This document shows positions 41,806 through 51,889 of a stretch of DNA of 64,000 bases, in pieces. The stretch is from Bradyrhizobium sp. sGM-13. Its GTDB lineage: Bacteria > Pseudomonadota > Alphaproteobacteria > Rhizobiales > Xanthobacteraceae. Position 1 is the first letter of the stretch. Every line of letters starts with the position of its first letter. The notes under the pieces are model-generated. The model did not search any database. It was not told the origin of the DNA and saw only the letters and a list, made by a program, of their open reading frames with translations. The stretch spans positions 186,001 through 250,000 of the forward strand of contig NZ_JAGWDK010000002.1 in assembly GCF_018398875.1 (NCBI RefSeq). Reading direction: 5' to 3'. Made by a program: the position numbers and the translations under genes.

Positions 41806-43350
41806 ATGAATGCAGTTTCCGACCCAGGCCCGGCTCTGCTGGAAGTGCGGGGCCTGAGCAAGAGTTTTGGCGCACTGCGGGCCCTGCAGGAGGTGGATTT
41901 CACCTTGCGGGCCGGTGAAATCCACGCGCTGCTCGGCGAGAATGGCGCAGGCAAGTCGACGCTGATCAAGGCGGTGACCGGTGTCTTCCCGCGCGATGCC
42001 GGCATTGTCAGGCTCAGTGGCACCGAGGTTGCGCTGCGCTCGGCCAAGGCAGCGGTCGATGCGGGGATTGCGACCGTCTATCAGGAGGTCAATCTGCTCC
42101 TGAACCTGTCGGTGGCGCAAAACCTTTATCTCGGCAGACAGCCGACGCAGTTCGGTCTGGTGCGCGAGGCCGAGATGCGCCGCAACGCCACCGCGCTGCT
42201 GGCCGAGTTCGATCTGCACATCGACGTCGCCGAGCCGCTCGGAAATTACTCGGTCGCGGTGCAGCACATCGCCGCGATCGCCCGCGCCGTCGACCAGTCG
42301 GCGCGCGTGCTGATCCTCGACGAGCCGACCGCGAGCCTCGATCGCCACGAAGTCGAGGTTCTGTTCGCGGTGATGCGCAAGCTGGCCACGCGCGGGATCG
42401 GCGTCGTCTTCGTCACGCATTTTCTCGATCAGGTCTATGAGATCTGCGACCGCATCACGGTCCTGCGAAATGGCCGGCTGATCGGCGAGCGGAAGACGGC
42501 CGAACTGCCGCGGATCGAGTTGATCCGCATGATGCTCGGCCGCGAACTCGCAGAGAGGACGAGTGAGCGCGCGGCAGCGCAGGTGCGGCAGGCGGGGGAG
42601 CTCTATGCGCGCTTCGAGGGTTACGGCAAGGCCGGCTATGTTGCGCCGTTCGATCTCGCGCTTCGGCGCGGCGAGGTGGTTGGTCTGGCCGGCCTGCTCG
42701 GATCGGGGCGCACCGAAACCGCGCGGCTGGTGTTTGGCGCCGAGCGCGCCGACAGTGGCAGCGCCACGGTCGACGGCAATCCGGTCCGGCTGCGATCGCC
42801 GCGCGATGCGGTTGCCCATGGCTTCGGCTATTGTCCCGAAGAGCGCAAGACCGAGGGCATCATTGCTGACCTGACCGTGCGCGAAAACATCGTGCTGGCG
42901 CTGCAGGCCAAGCGGGGCCTCGCAAAACCGCTGTCTCGTTCCGAACAGGACGAGATCGCGATGCGGTTCATCCGCCTGCTCGACATTCGCCCGCCGGAGC
43001 CGGAGCGGCCGATTGGGCTATTGTCGGGCGGCAACCAGCAGAAGGTGCTGCTCGCCCGGTGGCTCGCCACGGCGCCGCGCGTTCTGGTGCTGGACGAGCC
43101 GACCCGCGGCATCGATGTCGGTGCGCATGCCGAGATCATCCGCCTGATCCGCGAACTGTGCGACGACGGCCTGGCGCTCCTGGTGATTTCTTCCGAGCTC
43201 GACGAGATCGTGACCTATTCCGACCGGGTGATCGTGCTGCGCGATCGCAGCCACATCGACGAGCTGGAAGGGGAAGCCATCGACATCTCCAATATTCTTG
43301 CGGCGATTGCCGCTAGCAGCACCATTGTCGCGGAAGCCGGGCAAGCATGA
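41806..43350 (+). CDS. ytfR: Sugar ABC transporter ATP-binding protein (double domain, YtfR type)
   Basis: A 514-residue double ABC ATPase of the ribose/galactose type. The first half has Walker A GENGAGKS and Walker B VLILDEPTAS; its signature is replaced by VAVQHIAAIARA, as usual for YtfR. The second half carries LSGGNQQKVLLARW and VLDEPTRGID but a degenerate Walker A (GLLGSGRT). It energises sugar import through the two permeases that follow. Its stop overlaps the next start (ATGA). Confidence 0.9.
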   Translation: MNAVSDPGPALLEVRGLSKSFGALRALQEVDFTLRAGEIHALLGENGAGKSTLIKAVTGVFPRDAGIVRLSGTEVALRSAKAAVDAGIATVYQEVNLLLNLSVAQNLYLGRQPTQFGLVREAEMRRNATALLAEFDLHIDVAEPLGNYSVAVQHIAAIARAVDQSARVLILDEPTASLDRHEVEVLFAVMRKLATRGIGVVFVTHFLDQVYEICDRITVLRNGRLIGERKTAELPRIELIRMMLGRELAERTSERAAAQVRQAGELYARFEGYGKAGYVAPFDLALRRGEVVGLAGLLGSGRTETARLVFGAERADSGSATVDGNPVRLRSPRDAVAHGFGYCPEERKTEGIIADLTVRENIVLALQAKRGLAKPLSRSEQDEIAMRFIRLLDIRPPEPERPIGLLSGGNQQKVLLARWLATAPRVLVLDEPTRGIDVGAHAEIIRLIRELCDDGLALLVISSELDEIVTYSDRVIVLRDRSHIDELEGEAIDISNILAAIAASSTIVAEAGQA

Positions 43351-44345
43351 TGCCAAGCATGATGCAAAGACTGCTGCAAAGCCGTGGCCTCGCCCAGATT
43401 GTCGCCTTGCTGGTGATCCTTGCGATCGACCGCGCGGTCTCGCCGCAATTCTTCGATCTGCGGATGCAGGATGGACGCCTGTTCGGCAGCCTGATCGACG
43501 TCTTGAACCGCGTCGCGCCGGTCGCGCTGCTTGCGCTCGGCATGGTGCTGGTCATCGCCACGCGCGGCATCGATCTGTCAGTGGGAGCAGTCATGGCGAT
43601 CGCTGGCGCCATTGCCGCGAGCCTGGCCGACGCCCACGGCCTGCCGCTGGCGCTTGCCGCCGCGCTCGGCGCCGGGTTGCTGTGCGGGTTGTGGAACGGC
43701 TTCCTTGTGGCGGTGCTCGGCATCCAGCCGATTGTCGCCACTCTGATCCTGATGGTGGCGGGCCGCGGCGTCGCGCAACTCATAACCGAAGGCCGGATTG
43801 TCACTTTCACCGCACCCGACCTGGTCTGGCTCGGTAACGGCGCCGTGCTCGGCGTGCCGACGCCGGTCGTGGTGGTCCTCGGCATGCTGGTTGTCACCGG
43901 CGCGGTGGTCCGCGGCTCGGCGCTCGGCCTGTTGATCGAGGCGACCGGCGGCAATGCAAGGGCGAGCGAACTGGCGGGCATCGGCACCCGTACCATGATC
44001 CTCGCGGTCTATGTCTGGTGCGGCCTGTGCGCGGCGCTTGGCGGCGTTATCGCTGCCGCTGACATCATGGGCGCGGACGCCAACAATGCCGGGCTCTGGC
44101 TCGAACTCGATGCCATTCTGGCCGTCGTGATCGGCGGCACCTCGCTGTTCGGTGGACGCTTTAGCCTCGTGCTGGCGATGGTCGGCGCGTTGATCATCCA
44201 GGCCATGAACACCGGGATTTTGCTGTCGGGCTATCCGCCGGAGTTCAATCTTCTCGTGAAAGCGGCCGTCGTGTTGATCGTGCTGCTGCTGCAGTCGCCG
44301 CGCTTCGCCAATGCTGGGGCCGTGCTGGGGAGGGCGCGACAATGA
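43347..44345 (+). CDS. ytfT: Sugar ABC transporter permease (YtfT type)
   Basis: A 332-residue permease of the BPD_transp_2 family with about eight to ten helices. The motif ATRGIDLSVGAVMAIAGAIA near residues 70-90 is typical. It pairs with the 44342-45325 product to form a heterodimeric channel. ATGA overlaps on both sides couple its translation. Confidence 0.88.
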   Translation: MMPSMMQRLLQSRGLAQIVALLVILAIDRAVSPQFFDLRMQDGRLFGSLIDVLNRVAPVALLALGMVLVIATRGIDLSVGAVMAIAGAIAASLADAHGLPLALAAALGAGLLCGLWNGFLVAVLGIQPIVATLILMVAGRGVAQLITEGRIVTFTAPDLVWLGNGAVLGVPTPVVVVLGMLVVTGAVVRGSALGLLIEATGGNARASELAGIGTRTMILAVYVWCGLCAALGGVIAAADIMGADANNAGLWLELDAILAVVIGGTSLFGGRFSLVLAMVGALIIQAMNTGILLSGYPPEFNLLVKAAVVLIVLLLQSPRFANAGAVLGRARQ

Positions 44346-45325
44346 GGCGGCTGCCGCCGGTCGCGATAACGGCCATCGTTTTTGTCGTCGGATTTGCGCT
44401 CTGCACAGCGCAATTCCCCAATTTCGCTTCCACCCGCGTGGCGGCCAATCTGCTGACCGACAATGCCTTTCTCGGCATCGTCGCCACCGGCATGACCTTC
44501 GTGATCATTTCCGGGGGCATCGACCTGTCGGTCGGCTCGGTGATCGGCTTCACCACCGTCTTCGTCGCGCTGGCGATCGAGCGCCTCGGCGTGCCGCCGC
44601 TGGTCGCCTTTGCCGCGATCCTGATGCTATGCGCCGCCTTTGGCGCGGCCATGGGCGCCATCATCCACGTCTTCGACATGCCGCCCTTCATCGTCACGCT
44701 GGCCGGCATGTTCCTCGCCCGCGGCGCCAGCTTTCTCATGTCGACGGAATCGACGCCGATCAGCGCGCCGCTCTATTCGACAGTGTCGGATTTCGCGCTG
44801 CGGCTGCCCGGGGGAGGCCGGCTCACCGCCATTGCCTTGATCATGCTCGCGGTGGTCGCGGCGGGAGCCGTACTGCTGCATTTCACCCGCTTCGGGGCCA
44901 ACGTCTATGCGCTCGGCGGCAGCCGCGCGACCACGGCGCTGATGGGCATACCGGTCGGATCGATGACGGTGCGCATCTACATGCTGTCGAGCGTGCTTGC
45001 GGGGCTCGCCGGCATTGTGTTCTCCTTCTACACTGCGGCGGGCTACTCCTTGTCCGCGGTCGGCGTCGAACTCGATTCGATCGCGGCCGTGGTGATCGGC
45101 GGCACCTTGCTGACCGGCGGTCAGGGATCGGTCGTCGGCACATTGCTCGGCGTGCTGATTCAGGGCCTGATCCAGACCTACATCAATTTCGATGGAACCT
45201 TGTCGAGCTGGTGGACCAAGATCGTGACCGGTATCCTGCTTTTCGCTTTCATCGCCCTGCAGCAGGCCATGATCGGCATCGCCCGTCGCGCCGGCCCCCG
45301 TAAGGCAGGAGTTCTCAAATCATGA
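44342..45325 (+). CDS. yjfF: Sugar ABC transporter permease (YjfF type)
   Basis: A 327-residue second permease with the family motif ISGGIDLSVGSVIGFT near residues 58-73 and VVIGGTLLTGGQGSVVGT near the C-terminus. With YtfT it forms the membrane part of the importer. ATGA overlaps with both neighbours. The order SBP-ATPase-permease-permease is the same as E. coli ytfQRT-yjfF. Confidence 0.88.
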   Translation: MRRLPPVAITAIVFVVGFALCTAQFPNFASTRVAANLLTDNAFLGIVATGMTFVIISGGIDLSVGSVIGFTTVFVALAIERLGVPPLVAFAAILMLCAAFGAAMGAIIHVFDMPPFIVTLAGMFLARGASFLMSTESTPISAPLYSTVSDFALRLPGGGRLTAIALIMLAVVAAGAVLLHFTRFGANVYALGGSRATTALMGIPVGSMTVRIYMLSSVLAGLAGIVFSFYTAAGYSLSAVGVELDSIAAVVIGGTLLTGGQGSVVGTLLGVLIQGLIQTYINFDGTLSSWWTKIVTGILLFAFIALQQAMIGIARRAGPRKAGVLKS

Positions 45326-46101
45326 CCTCCCGGCTTGTCGTCATCCCGACGCGGCGCGCGCATTCCAACCACGCCGAGGTCGCCCGCAGCATCGGCGTCG
45401 ACATCATCGCTGGCCGTTACCCCGAAGGCGCCCGCCTTCCGGGCGACGCCGAGCTCACGGCGATGTTCGGCGTGTCCCGGCCGGTGTTGCGCGAGAGCGT
45501 CAAAACCCTGGTTGCCAAGGGGCTGCTCACCACCAAGGCGAGGGTCGGCACGGTAGTGCGCGAGCGCGGCGCCTGGAACATGTTCGACGCCGATGTGCTG
45601 GCCTGGCATCTTGATGCCGGCATCGACCGGCGCTTTCTCAACGATCTCGCCGAAATCCGGCTCGCGGTTGAGCCGCGCGCTGCCGCGCTGGCGGCGGCCC
45701 GGCGCTCGGAGGCCGACATCGCCGAACTCAATCGGAGCATGGAGCGGATGCGGCGTGAGGCTTCCGACTCCGTCGGTTTTGCCGACGGCGATCTTGCCCT
45801 GCATCTGGCCGTCGCCAACGCGTCCGGCAATCTGTTCATGCGCTCGATCGGCAACGTCATCGAGGCGGCGTTGCGCGCTTCGTTCCTGCTCAGCGCCCCG
45901 GTCGAAACGCAGGACCGCGAGACCGTGCTGCTGTGGCACCAGCGCATCGTCGATGCGATCGCCAGCGGCGATGCCGAGGCAGCCACCGCAGCCATGACCG
46001 AGGTGATCCACAACGGATTGCGTCGTCATGAGGACGTTTCGCCATCGTCCAGCGCCGCGCCTGCGGTCTCCGCGGTGGTCGAGCCTGGAGAGCAATCATG
46101 A
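45322..46101 (+). CDS. GntR-family regulator (FCD subfamily)
   Basis: A 259-residue regulator. The GntR helix-turn-helix is in DAELTAMFGVSRPVLRESVKTLVAKGL near residues 40-68, and an FCD domain with DLALHLAVANASGN and WHQRIVDAI follows. It lies inside the transport operon with ATGA overlaps on both sides, so it is autoregulated if it binds the 40564-40586 palindrome. Ligand is probably an aldonate or aldarate. It likely controls garD as well. Confidence 0.88.
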   Translation: MTSRLVVIPTRRAHSNHAEVARSIGVDIIAGRYPEGARLPGDAELTAMFGVSRPVLRESVKTLVAKGLLTTKARVGTVVRERGAWNMFDADVLAWHLDAGIDRRFLNDLAEIRLAVEPRAAALAAARRSEADIAELNRSMERMRREASDSVGFADGDLALHLAVANASGNLFMRSIGNVIEAALRASFLLSAPVETQDRETVLLWHQRIVDAIASGDAEAATAAMTEVIHNGLRRHEDVSPSSSAAPAVSAVVEPGEQS

Positions 46102-47030
46102 ACGCGCTTCGTGTCGCCATCGTCGGCTTCGGCAAGATCGCACGCGACCAGCACGTGCCGGCGATTGCTGCAACCGACGGCGTCGAGCTGGTTGCCGTCG
46201 CGAGCCGCAATGCCTCGCTTTCCGGCGTGCCGCATGCGGCGACGCTCGATGAACTGCTGCGCGACGGTCCGCCGATCGACGCGGTGGCGCTGTGCACCCC
46301 GCCGCAGGTTCGCCACGCACAAGCGGCAACGGCGCTTGCCGCCGGCAAGCATGTGATGCTGGAAAAGCCGCCCGGCGCTACGGTGGCTGAGATCAGTCCG
46401 CTCGTGACCGCCGCGAGGACCGCGCGACGCACGCTGTTCGCCACATGGCACTCGCGCTTCGCTCCGGCTGTCGAGTCTGCGCGGCAATTGCTGGCTGACC
46501 GGAAGGTCACGGCTGTCCACATTGCCTGGAAGGAAGACGTGCGGGTCTGGCATCCCGGGCAGGCCTGGATCTTTGAGCCGGGCGGGCTCGGCGTGTTCGA
46601 CCCCGGCATCAACGCGCTTTCGATCCTAACGCGTATTTTGAGCCAGCCATTGTTCGTGACCTCGGCCGATCTCGCGTTCCCCGCCAATCGCGACGCGCCG
46701 ATCGCCGCGACCCTTGCACTCAGTGATGCGCAGGGGCTGAAGATCACGGCCGAGTTCGACTTCCGCCAGACTGGCCCGCAGAGCTGGGACATCCATCTCG
46801 ATACCGACGGCGGTCCCGTCACCCTGTCCATGGGCGGGGCGAGGTTGAGGGCAGGGGGCAAACAACTCGTCGATGCCGCTGAGGCCGAGTATGCCGGGCT
46901 CTATCGTCGCTTTAGTGAACTCGCCACAACCGGCGATAGCGACGTCGATCTTGCGCCGCTGCAACTCGTCGCCGACGCGTTCCTGCTGGGGCGCCGCCGC
47001 ACGGTTGAGCCATTCGAGGACGAGACATGA
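46098..47030 (+). CDS. Gfo/Idh/MocA-family sugar dehydrogenase (galactose 1-dehydrogenase type)
   Basis: A 310-residue dehydrogenase. The Rossmann motif GFGKIARDQHVPAI is at residues about 10-23, and the family EKP motif is in MLEKPPGAT near 93. The pattern WKEDVRVWHPGQAWIFEPGGLGVFDPGINA is that of bacterial D-galactose 1-dehydrogenases, which make D-galactonolactone with NAD(P). It lies between the regulator and an aldose epimerase, consistent with aldose oxidation. Confidence 0.85.
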   Translation: MNALRVAIVGFGKIARDQHVPAIAATDGVELVAVASRNASLSGVPHAATLDELLRDGPPIDAVALCTPPQVRHAQAATALAAGKHVMLEKPPGATVAEISPLVTAARTARRTLFATWHSRFAPAVESARQLLADRKVTAVHIAWKEDVRVWHPGQAWIFEPGGLGVFDPGINALSILTRILSQPLFVTSADLAFPANRDAPIAATLALSDAQGLKITAEFDFRQTGPQSWDIHLDTDGGPVTLSMGGARLRAGGKQLVDAAEAEYAGLYRRFSELATTGDSDVDLAPLQLVADAFLLGRRRTVEPFEDET

Positions 47031-48166
47031 ACACGCCGTCCGTCCCTCGCGCGGTGCGTTCCCGCTTCGGCGTCCTGCCTGACGGCAGCGAAGTCGAGCG
47101 CATCGTCTTGCAATGCGATGGCGGATTGGAAGCGCGCATCATCACCTATGGCGCAAGCCTGCAGGCCTTGCTGGTGCCGGATGTCGCCGGACGTCGCGAC
47201 GACATCGTGCTTGGTCACGACGCCTTCGAGGGATATCTCGCCCGGCGGCAGTTCTTCGGCGCCACCGTCGGGCGTTACGCCAACCGTATCGCCGGCGCGC
47301 GCTTTGTGCTCGATGGCACTGAGGTGCAGCTCGCGGCCAACAACGGCCCCAATGCGTTGCATGGCGGGCTGGAGGGTTTCGATCGCCGCAACTGGCGGAT
47401 TGCGGCGATCGAGGACGGCGATCGTCCGGCCGTGACGCTCGCCTACACCAGCGCCGATGGCGAGGAGGGATATCCCGGCGCGCTCGAGGTAGAGGTGACC
47501 TGGCGTCTCACCGGGCCGATGGAACTGTCTCTCGAGATGACGGCGCGGACCGATCGTCCCACCGTGGTCAATCTCACCAATCATAGCTTTTTCAATCTGG
47601 CGGGTGCGTGCTCCGGCCAGACCATTCTCGATCATCGCCTCACCGTGGCGGCGGATCATTTCCTTGCCATCGATGCTGGCGCGATTCCGCTGCCCGAGCC
47701 ACCTTCCGCGGTGGACGGTACGCCGTTCGACTTCCGTACAGACATCGAGATCGGCGCGCGGATACGCAACGACCATCCGCAGCTCCGTGTTGGCCGCGGT
47801 TATGATCATAATTTCTGTCTCGCACCGCCAAGTGGCGAGCCTCGCTTCGCCGCGCGGCTCGCAGCGCCAGCATCCGGCCGCGTGCTCGAACTATTCACCA
47901 ACCAGCCCGGCCTGCAGGTCTATTCCGGAAACTTTCTCGACGGCTCCACCGCTGGAAAAGGCGGCCGCCTGTATCGGCAGTCCGATGCCATCTGCCTCGA
48001 GCCGCACGCGTGGCCCGATACGCCCAATCGGCCGGACTTCCCGACGGCACGGCTTTCGCCGGGCGAGGTCTATCACCACTCCACGCTGTATCGCTTCACG
48101 CATGCGATCGAGGGTGCAATCGGGACACAATCCGAGGTAGAGTTGCCCGGGGAGAGCGGGCGATGA
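47027..48166 (+). CDS. galM: Aldose 1-epimerase
   Basis: A 379-residue mutarotase. The recognisable parts are the N-terminal RSRFGVLPDGSEVERI, YANRIAGARF, GPNALHGG with the active-site histidine, NLTNHSFFNLAG with the second histidine, and QVYSGNFLDG with the C-terminal EPHAWPD holding the acidic residue. It interconverts sugar anomers for the dehydrogenase encoded just upstream. ATGA overlaps on both sides. Confidence 0.92.
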   Translation: MNTPSVPRAVRSRFGVLPDGSEVERIVLQCDGGLEARIITYGASLQALLVPDVAGRRDDIVLGHDAFEGYLARRQFFGATVGRYANRIAGARFVLDGTEVQLAANNGPNALHGGLEGFDRRNWRIAAIEDGDRPAVTLAYTSADGEEGYPGALEVEVTWRLTGPMELSLEMTARTDRPTVVNLTNHSFFNLAGACSGQTILDHRLTVAADHFLAIDAGAIPLPEPPSAVDGTPFDFRTDIEIGARIRNDHPQLRVGRGYDHNFCLAPPSGEPRFAARLAAPASGRVLELFTNQPGLQVYSGNFLDGSTAGKGGRLYRQSDAICLEPHAWPDTPNRPDFPTARLSPGEVYHHSTLYRFTHAIEGAIGTQSEVELPGESGR

Positions 48167-49065
48167 TTGGTGGTTGCAAGAAGGAAGAGGTGCCGACGAC
48201 CGTTCTCTGCAGCGAGCGGTGCCATCTTGGCGAAGGGCCGACCTACGACGTCGCCACCGATACAGCCTGGTGGTTCGATATCATCGGGCGCCGGCTGTTC
48301 GAGGCGCGGCTCGATACCGGGCGGACCAGCATCCATTCTCTCGGCGTGATGGGTAGCGCGCTTGGGCGGATCGACGCGCATCGGCAGTTGCTCGTCGCGG
48401 ATGACGGTCTCTATGTCCGCGATACGCCGGAAGGACGGATGACGCGGTACTGCCCGCTGGAAGCCGACAATGCCGCGACGCGTTCGAACGATGCGCGGGT
48501 GCACCCGTCCGGCACCTTCTGGATCAGCACCATGGGCCGCCAGGCCGAGCGGGGACTGGGCGCCATCTATGCGCTGCACCGCGGCGAGCTATCGCGCCTT
48601 TATGATCACATCACGATTCCCAACGCGATCTGCTTCTCGCCGGACGGGACCGTCGGCTATTTCGCCGACACCGGTGAGAACGTGCTGTTTCGCGTCGAGC
48701 TCGACGCGGCGACCGGCCTGCCGCGCCGAGAGCCGAGCGCGCTAGTTACCCGGCGGGGTGGCGGCGGCATCGACGGTGCGGTAGTCGATGCCGACGGGCT
48801 GATCTGGAACGCGCGCTGGGGTGGCGGCTGCATTGACGTCTACAGCCCGCAAGGCGAGCATCTGCGCAGTCTCCACGTCCCGGCACGGCAATCGAGTTGT
48901 CCCGTTTTTGTCGGGCAAGACTTTTCGCACCTGCTCGTTACCTCGGCCTGGCAGGGGATGGGGGAGGACGCGAAACACGCCGATCCCGATCATGGCCGCA
49001 CCTTCCTGCTCGACGTTGCAGCGCGTGGCCGTCCCGAACCAGACGTCAAACTTGCAACGGGTTGA
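48163..49065 (+). CDS. SMP-30/gluconolactonase-family lactonase
   Basis: A 300-residue SMP-30 family protein (LGEGPTYD with the metal glutamate near residue 23, NDARVHPSGTFWISTM with metal Asn/Asp, FSPDGTVGYFADT later). Such enzymes hydrolyse aldonolactones with a divalent metal, so it would open the lactone made by the Gfo/Idh dehydrogenase. ATG 48163 overlaps the epimerase stop. It is the last gene of the coupled operon; the next binding-protein gene has its own 113-bp leader. Confidence 0.88.
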   Translation: MIGGCKKEEVPTTVLCSERCHLGEGPTYDVATDTAWWFDIIGRRLFEARLDTGRTSIHSLGVMGSALGRIDAHRQLLVADDGLYVRDTPEGRMTRYCPLEADNAATRSNDARVHPSGTFWISTMGRQAERGLGAIYALHRGELSRLYDHITIPNAICFSPDGTVGYFADTGENVLFRVELDAATGLPRREPSALVTRRGGGGIDGAVVDADGLIWNARWGGGCIDVYSPQGEHLRSLHVPARQSSCPVFVGQDFSHLLVTSAWQGMGEDAKHADPDHGRTFLLDVAARGRPEPDVKLATG

Positions 49066-49178
49066 TGGAGGAATACGAGGCGCGGCACAAACGCGCAGAG
49101 CGACTGAGTTTCGAGAACCGCAGCCAGCGGTCTGAAAATCCAGGAATCACAGATCCTCGGTGATCAAGGGAGAGAAGC

Positions 49179-50252
49179 ATGACTAGTCTGAAAACCACAT
49201 TGTCGGCCTTGGCGCTGGCAGCGACAATGGCCGCGACGGCGGTGACCGGCGCGTTCGCCCAAAGCAAGGGGACCGTCGGCATCGCGATGCCGACCAAATC
49301 GTCGGCGCGCTGGATCGACGACGGCAACAACATCGTCAAGATCCTGAAGGAGCGTGGCTACGGCACCGACCTGCAGTATGCCGAGGATGACATCCCGAAC
49401 CAGCTCTCGCAGGTCGAGAACATGGTGACCAAGGGCGCCAAGGTGCTGGTGATCGCGGCGATCGACGGCACCACACTGTCCGACGTGTTGAAGCAGGCCA
49501 AGGCCAAGGGGATCATCGTGATCGCCTACGACCGGTTGATCCGCGACACGCCCAATGTCGACTACTATGCCACCTTCGACAATTTTCAGGTCGGCGTGCT
49601 GCAGGCCCAATCGATCGAGCAGGCGCTGGGCTTGAAGGAAGGCAAGGGCCCCTTCAACATCGAACTGTTCGGCGGCTCGCCGGACGACAACAACGCCTAC
49701 TTCTTCTACAACGGATCGATGTCGGTGCTGCAGCCCTATATCGACAACGGCAAGCTGGTGATTGGCAGCGGCCAGAAGGGCATGGACAAGGTCTCGACCC
49801 TGCGCTGGGACGGCGCCACCGCCCAGGCGCGGATGGACAACCTGCTGAGCGCGTTCTACGGCCGCAAGCGGGTCGATGCCGTGCTCTCGCCCTATGACGG
49901 CCTTTCCATCGGCATTCTGTCGTCGCTGAAGGGTGTCGGCTACGGCAGCGGCAACATGCCGATGCCGATCGTGAGCGGCCAGGATGCCGAGGTTCCGTCG
50001 ATCAAATCGATGCTGCGCGGCGAGCAGTATTCGACCATCTTCAAGGACACCCGCGATCTCGCCCGCGTCACCGCCGACATGGTGGACGCAGCCCTCAGCG
50101 GCAAGGAAGTCACCGTCAACGATACCAAGACCTACAACAACGGCATCAAGGTGGTACCGTCCTTTCTCCTGAAGCCCGTCGTCGTCGACAAGAGCAACTG
50201 GGAGAAGGTGCTGATCGACAGCGGCTACTACAAGCGTTCGCAGATCGACTGA
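49179..50252 (+). CDS. chvE: ChvE-type multiple-sugar-binding protein
   Basis: A 357-residue periplasmic sugar receptor. A signal peptide (about residues 1-29, ending GAFAQS) precedes the mature ChvE-like sequence: [55 protein letters not shown] and IVSGQDAEV. ChvE binds arabinose, glucose, galactose and related monomers and in plant-associated bacteria also signals to a sensor kinase. It heads the GguA/GguB operon. Confidence 0.9.
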   Translation: MTSLKTTLSALALAATMAATAVTGAFAQSKGTVGIAMPTKSSARWIDDGNNIVKILKERGYGTDLQYAEDDIPNQLSQVENMVTKGAKVLVIAAIDGTTLSDVLKQAKAKGIIVIAYDRLIRDTPNVDYYATFDNFQVGVLQAQSIEQALGLKEGKGPFNIELFGGSPDDNNAYFFYNGSMSVLQPYIDNGKLVIGSGQKGMDKVSTLRWDGATAQARMDNLLSAFYGRKRVDAVLSPYDGLSIGILSSLKGVGYGSGNMPMPIVSGQDAEVPSIKSMLRGEQYSTIFKDTRDLARVTADMVDAALSGKEVTVNDTKTYNNGIKVVPSFLLKPVVVDKSNWEKVLIDSGYYKRSQID

Positions 50253-50258
50253 AAGGAT

Positions 50259-50286
50259 GGCGGCGTCGGTCATTGCCGGCGCCGCC
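50259..50286 (+). terminator. Intercistronic hairpin after chvE
   Basis: An 11-bp stem with one G-U pair (GGCGGCGTCGG with CCGGCGCCGCC) closes a 6-nt loop, 6 bp after the chvE stop. No T-tract. Likely role as for the other binding-protein hairpins. Confidence 0.65.
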
Positions 50287-50326
50287 ACCTGCCTGTACCG
50301 ACCGCAGATAAGGACGCGATGGTGCG

Positions 50327-51889
50327 ATGACCGCAATTCTCGAAATGCGCGGCGTAAGCAAGAGCTTTGCCGGCGTGCAGGCCCTGCGCGACGTCAACTT
50401 CACGGTGGAGGCGGGGCAGATCCATGCGCTGGTCGGCGAGAATGGCGCCGGCAAGTCGACCCTGATGAAGGTCCTCAGCGGCGTTTATCCCCACGGCGAT
50501 TACGAAGGCAGCATCATATTCGACGGCGAGGAGCGGCGCTTTCGCGACGTCAATGATTCCGAGGCTCTCGGCATCATCATCATCCATCAGGAGCTGGCGC
50601 TGATTCCGCTGATGTCGATCGCGGAGAACATCTTCCTGTCGCATCCGCCATCTCGCCTCGGCGTGATCGACCGCGACACGGTTTACCGCCGCACCCAGGA
50701 ACTGCTGGCCCAGGTCGGCCTCACGGAGATGCCCGATACGCTGGTGACGGACCTCGGCGTCGGTAAGCAGCAACTGGTGGAGATCGCCAAGGCGCTATCC
50801 AAGAGGGTGCGATTGCTGATCCTCGACGAGCCGACCGCCAGCCTGAACGAGAATGACAGCGCTGCGTTGCTGGACCGTCTGCTTGCCTTCCGCGCCCAGG
50901 GCATCGCCTCGATCCTGATCTCGCACAAATTATCGGAGGTCGCCCGCGTCGCCGACCGGATCACGGTGCTGCGCGACGGCCGCACTGTCGACAGCATCGA
51001 TTGCCGGGCTGAGCCCGTGGAAGAGGACCGGGTCATCCGCAGCATGGTCAACCGCGACCTGGCGCATCGCTTTCCGCAACGCACCGCAACCATCGGCGCA
51101 CCGGTCTTCGCGGTGCAGGACTGGACGGTGCATCACCCGCTGCACAGGGACCGCAGGGTTATCAAGGGCGTCGATTTCGAAGTCCGGCGCGGCGAGGTGG
51201 TCGGGATCGCCGGGCTGATGGGCGCCGGCCGTACCGAGTTCGCCATGAGCCTGTTCGGCCGAGCCTGGGGCGAGCGGATCAGCGGGCGTATCTGGCTCGA
51301 CGGAAGGGAGGTCAACCTGACGAGTGTGGCTGCGGCGATCGACGCCGGCCTTGCTTACGTCACCGAGGATCGCAAGGAGCTCGGCCTGATCCTGGATGCC
51401 GACGTCCGCAAGAACATCACGCTGGCGAGCCTGAGCCGCGTGGCGCGCCAGGGCAGGATCGATGACATGGCCGAGCTGCGTGTCGCGAGCGAATACCGCA
51501 ACCGAATGCGGATTCGCTGTTCCGACGTCTATCAGGAGACCGGGCAGCTCTCCGGCGGCAATCAGCAGAAGGTGGTGTTGTCGAAATGGCTGATGACCGA
51601 TCCGAAAGTATTAATCCTCGACGAGCCTACGCGCGGCATCGATGTCGGGGCAAAATACGAAATCTATTGTATCATCAACGAGCTTGCCGAGGCTGGCAAG
51701 GGCGTGGTGATGATCTCGTCGGAAATGCCGGAGCTGCTCGGCGTCTGCGACCGTATCTGCGTGATGAATGACGGCGCTTTGGTCGGAGAATTCGGCGCTG
51801 CGGAAGCCACCCAGGAAAGGATCATGCGCGCCATCATGCGCAACAAGGAAATGCACAAGAAGGTACTTCAGGGAGATTTGCGGCCATGA
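50327..51889 (+). CDS. gguA: Multiple-sugar ABC transporter ATP-binding protein (GguA/MmsA type)
   Basis: A 520-residue double ABC ATPase. The first half has GENGAGKS and LILDEPTASLN, with VGKQQLVEIAKAL as signature; the second has LSGGNQQKVVLSKW and LILDEPTRGID with the degenerate loop GLMGAGRT. It drives import with ChvE and GguB. Overlaps the next start by 4 bp. Confidence 0.9.
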   Translation: MTAILEMRGVSKSFAGVQALRDVNFTVEAGQIHALVGENGAGKSTLMKVLSGVYPHGDYEGSIIFDGEERRFRDVNDSEALGIIIIHQELALIPLMSIAENIFLSHPPSRLGVIDRDTVYRRTQELLAQVGLTEMPDTLVTDLGVGKQQLVEIAKALSKRVRLLILDEPTASLNENDSAALLDRLLAFRAQGIASILISHKLSEVARVADRITVLRDGRTVDSIDCRAEPVEEDRVIRSMVNRDLAHRFPQRTATIGAPVFAVQDWTVHHPLHRDRRVIKGVDFEVRRGEVVGIAGLMGAGRTEFAMSLFGRAWGERISGRIWLDGREVNLTSVAAAIDAGLAYVTEDRKELGLILDADVRKNITLASLSRVARQGRIDDMAELRVASEYRNRMRIRCSDVYQETGQLSGGNQQKVVLSKWLMTDPKVLILDEPTRGIDVGAKYEIYCIINELAEAGKGVVMISSEMPELLGVCDRICVMNDGALVGEFGAAEATQERIMRAIMRNKEMHKKVLQGDLRP

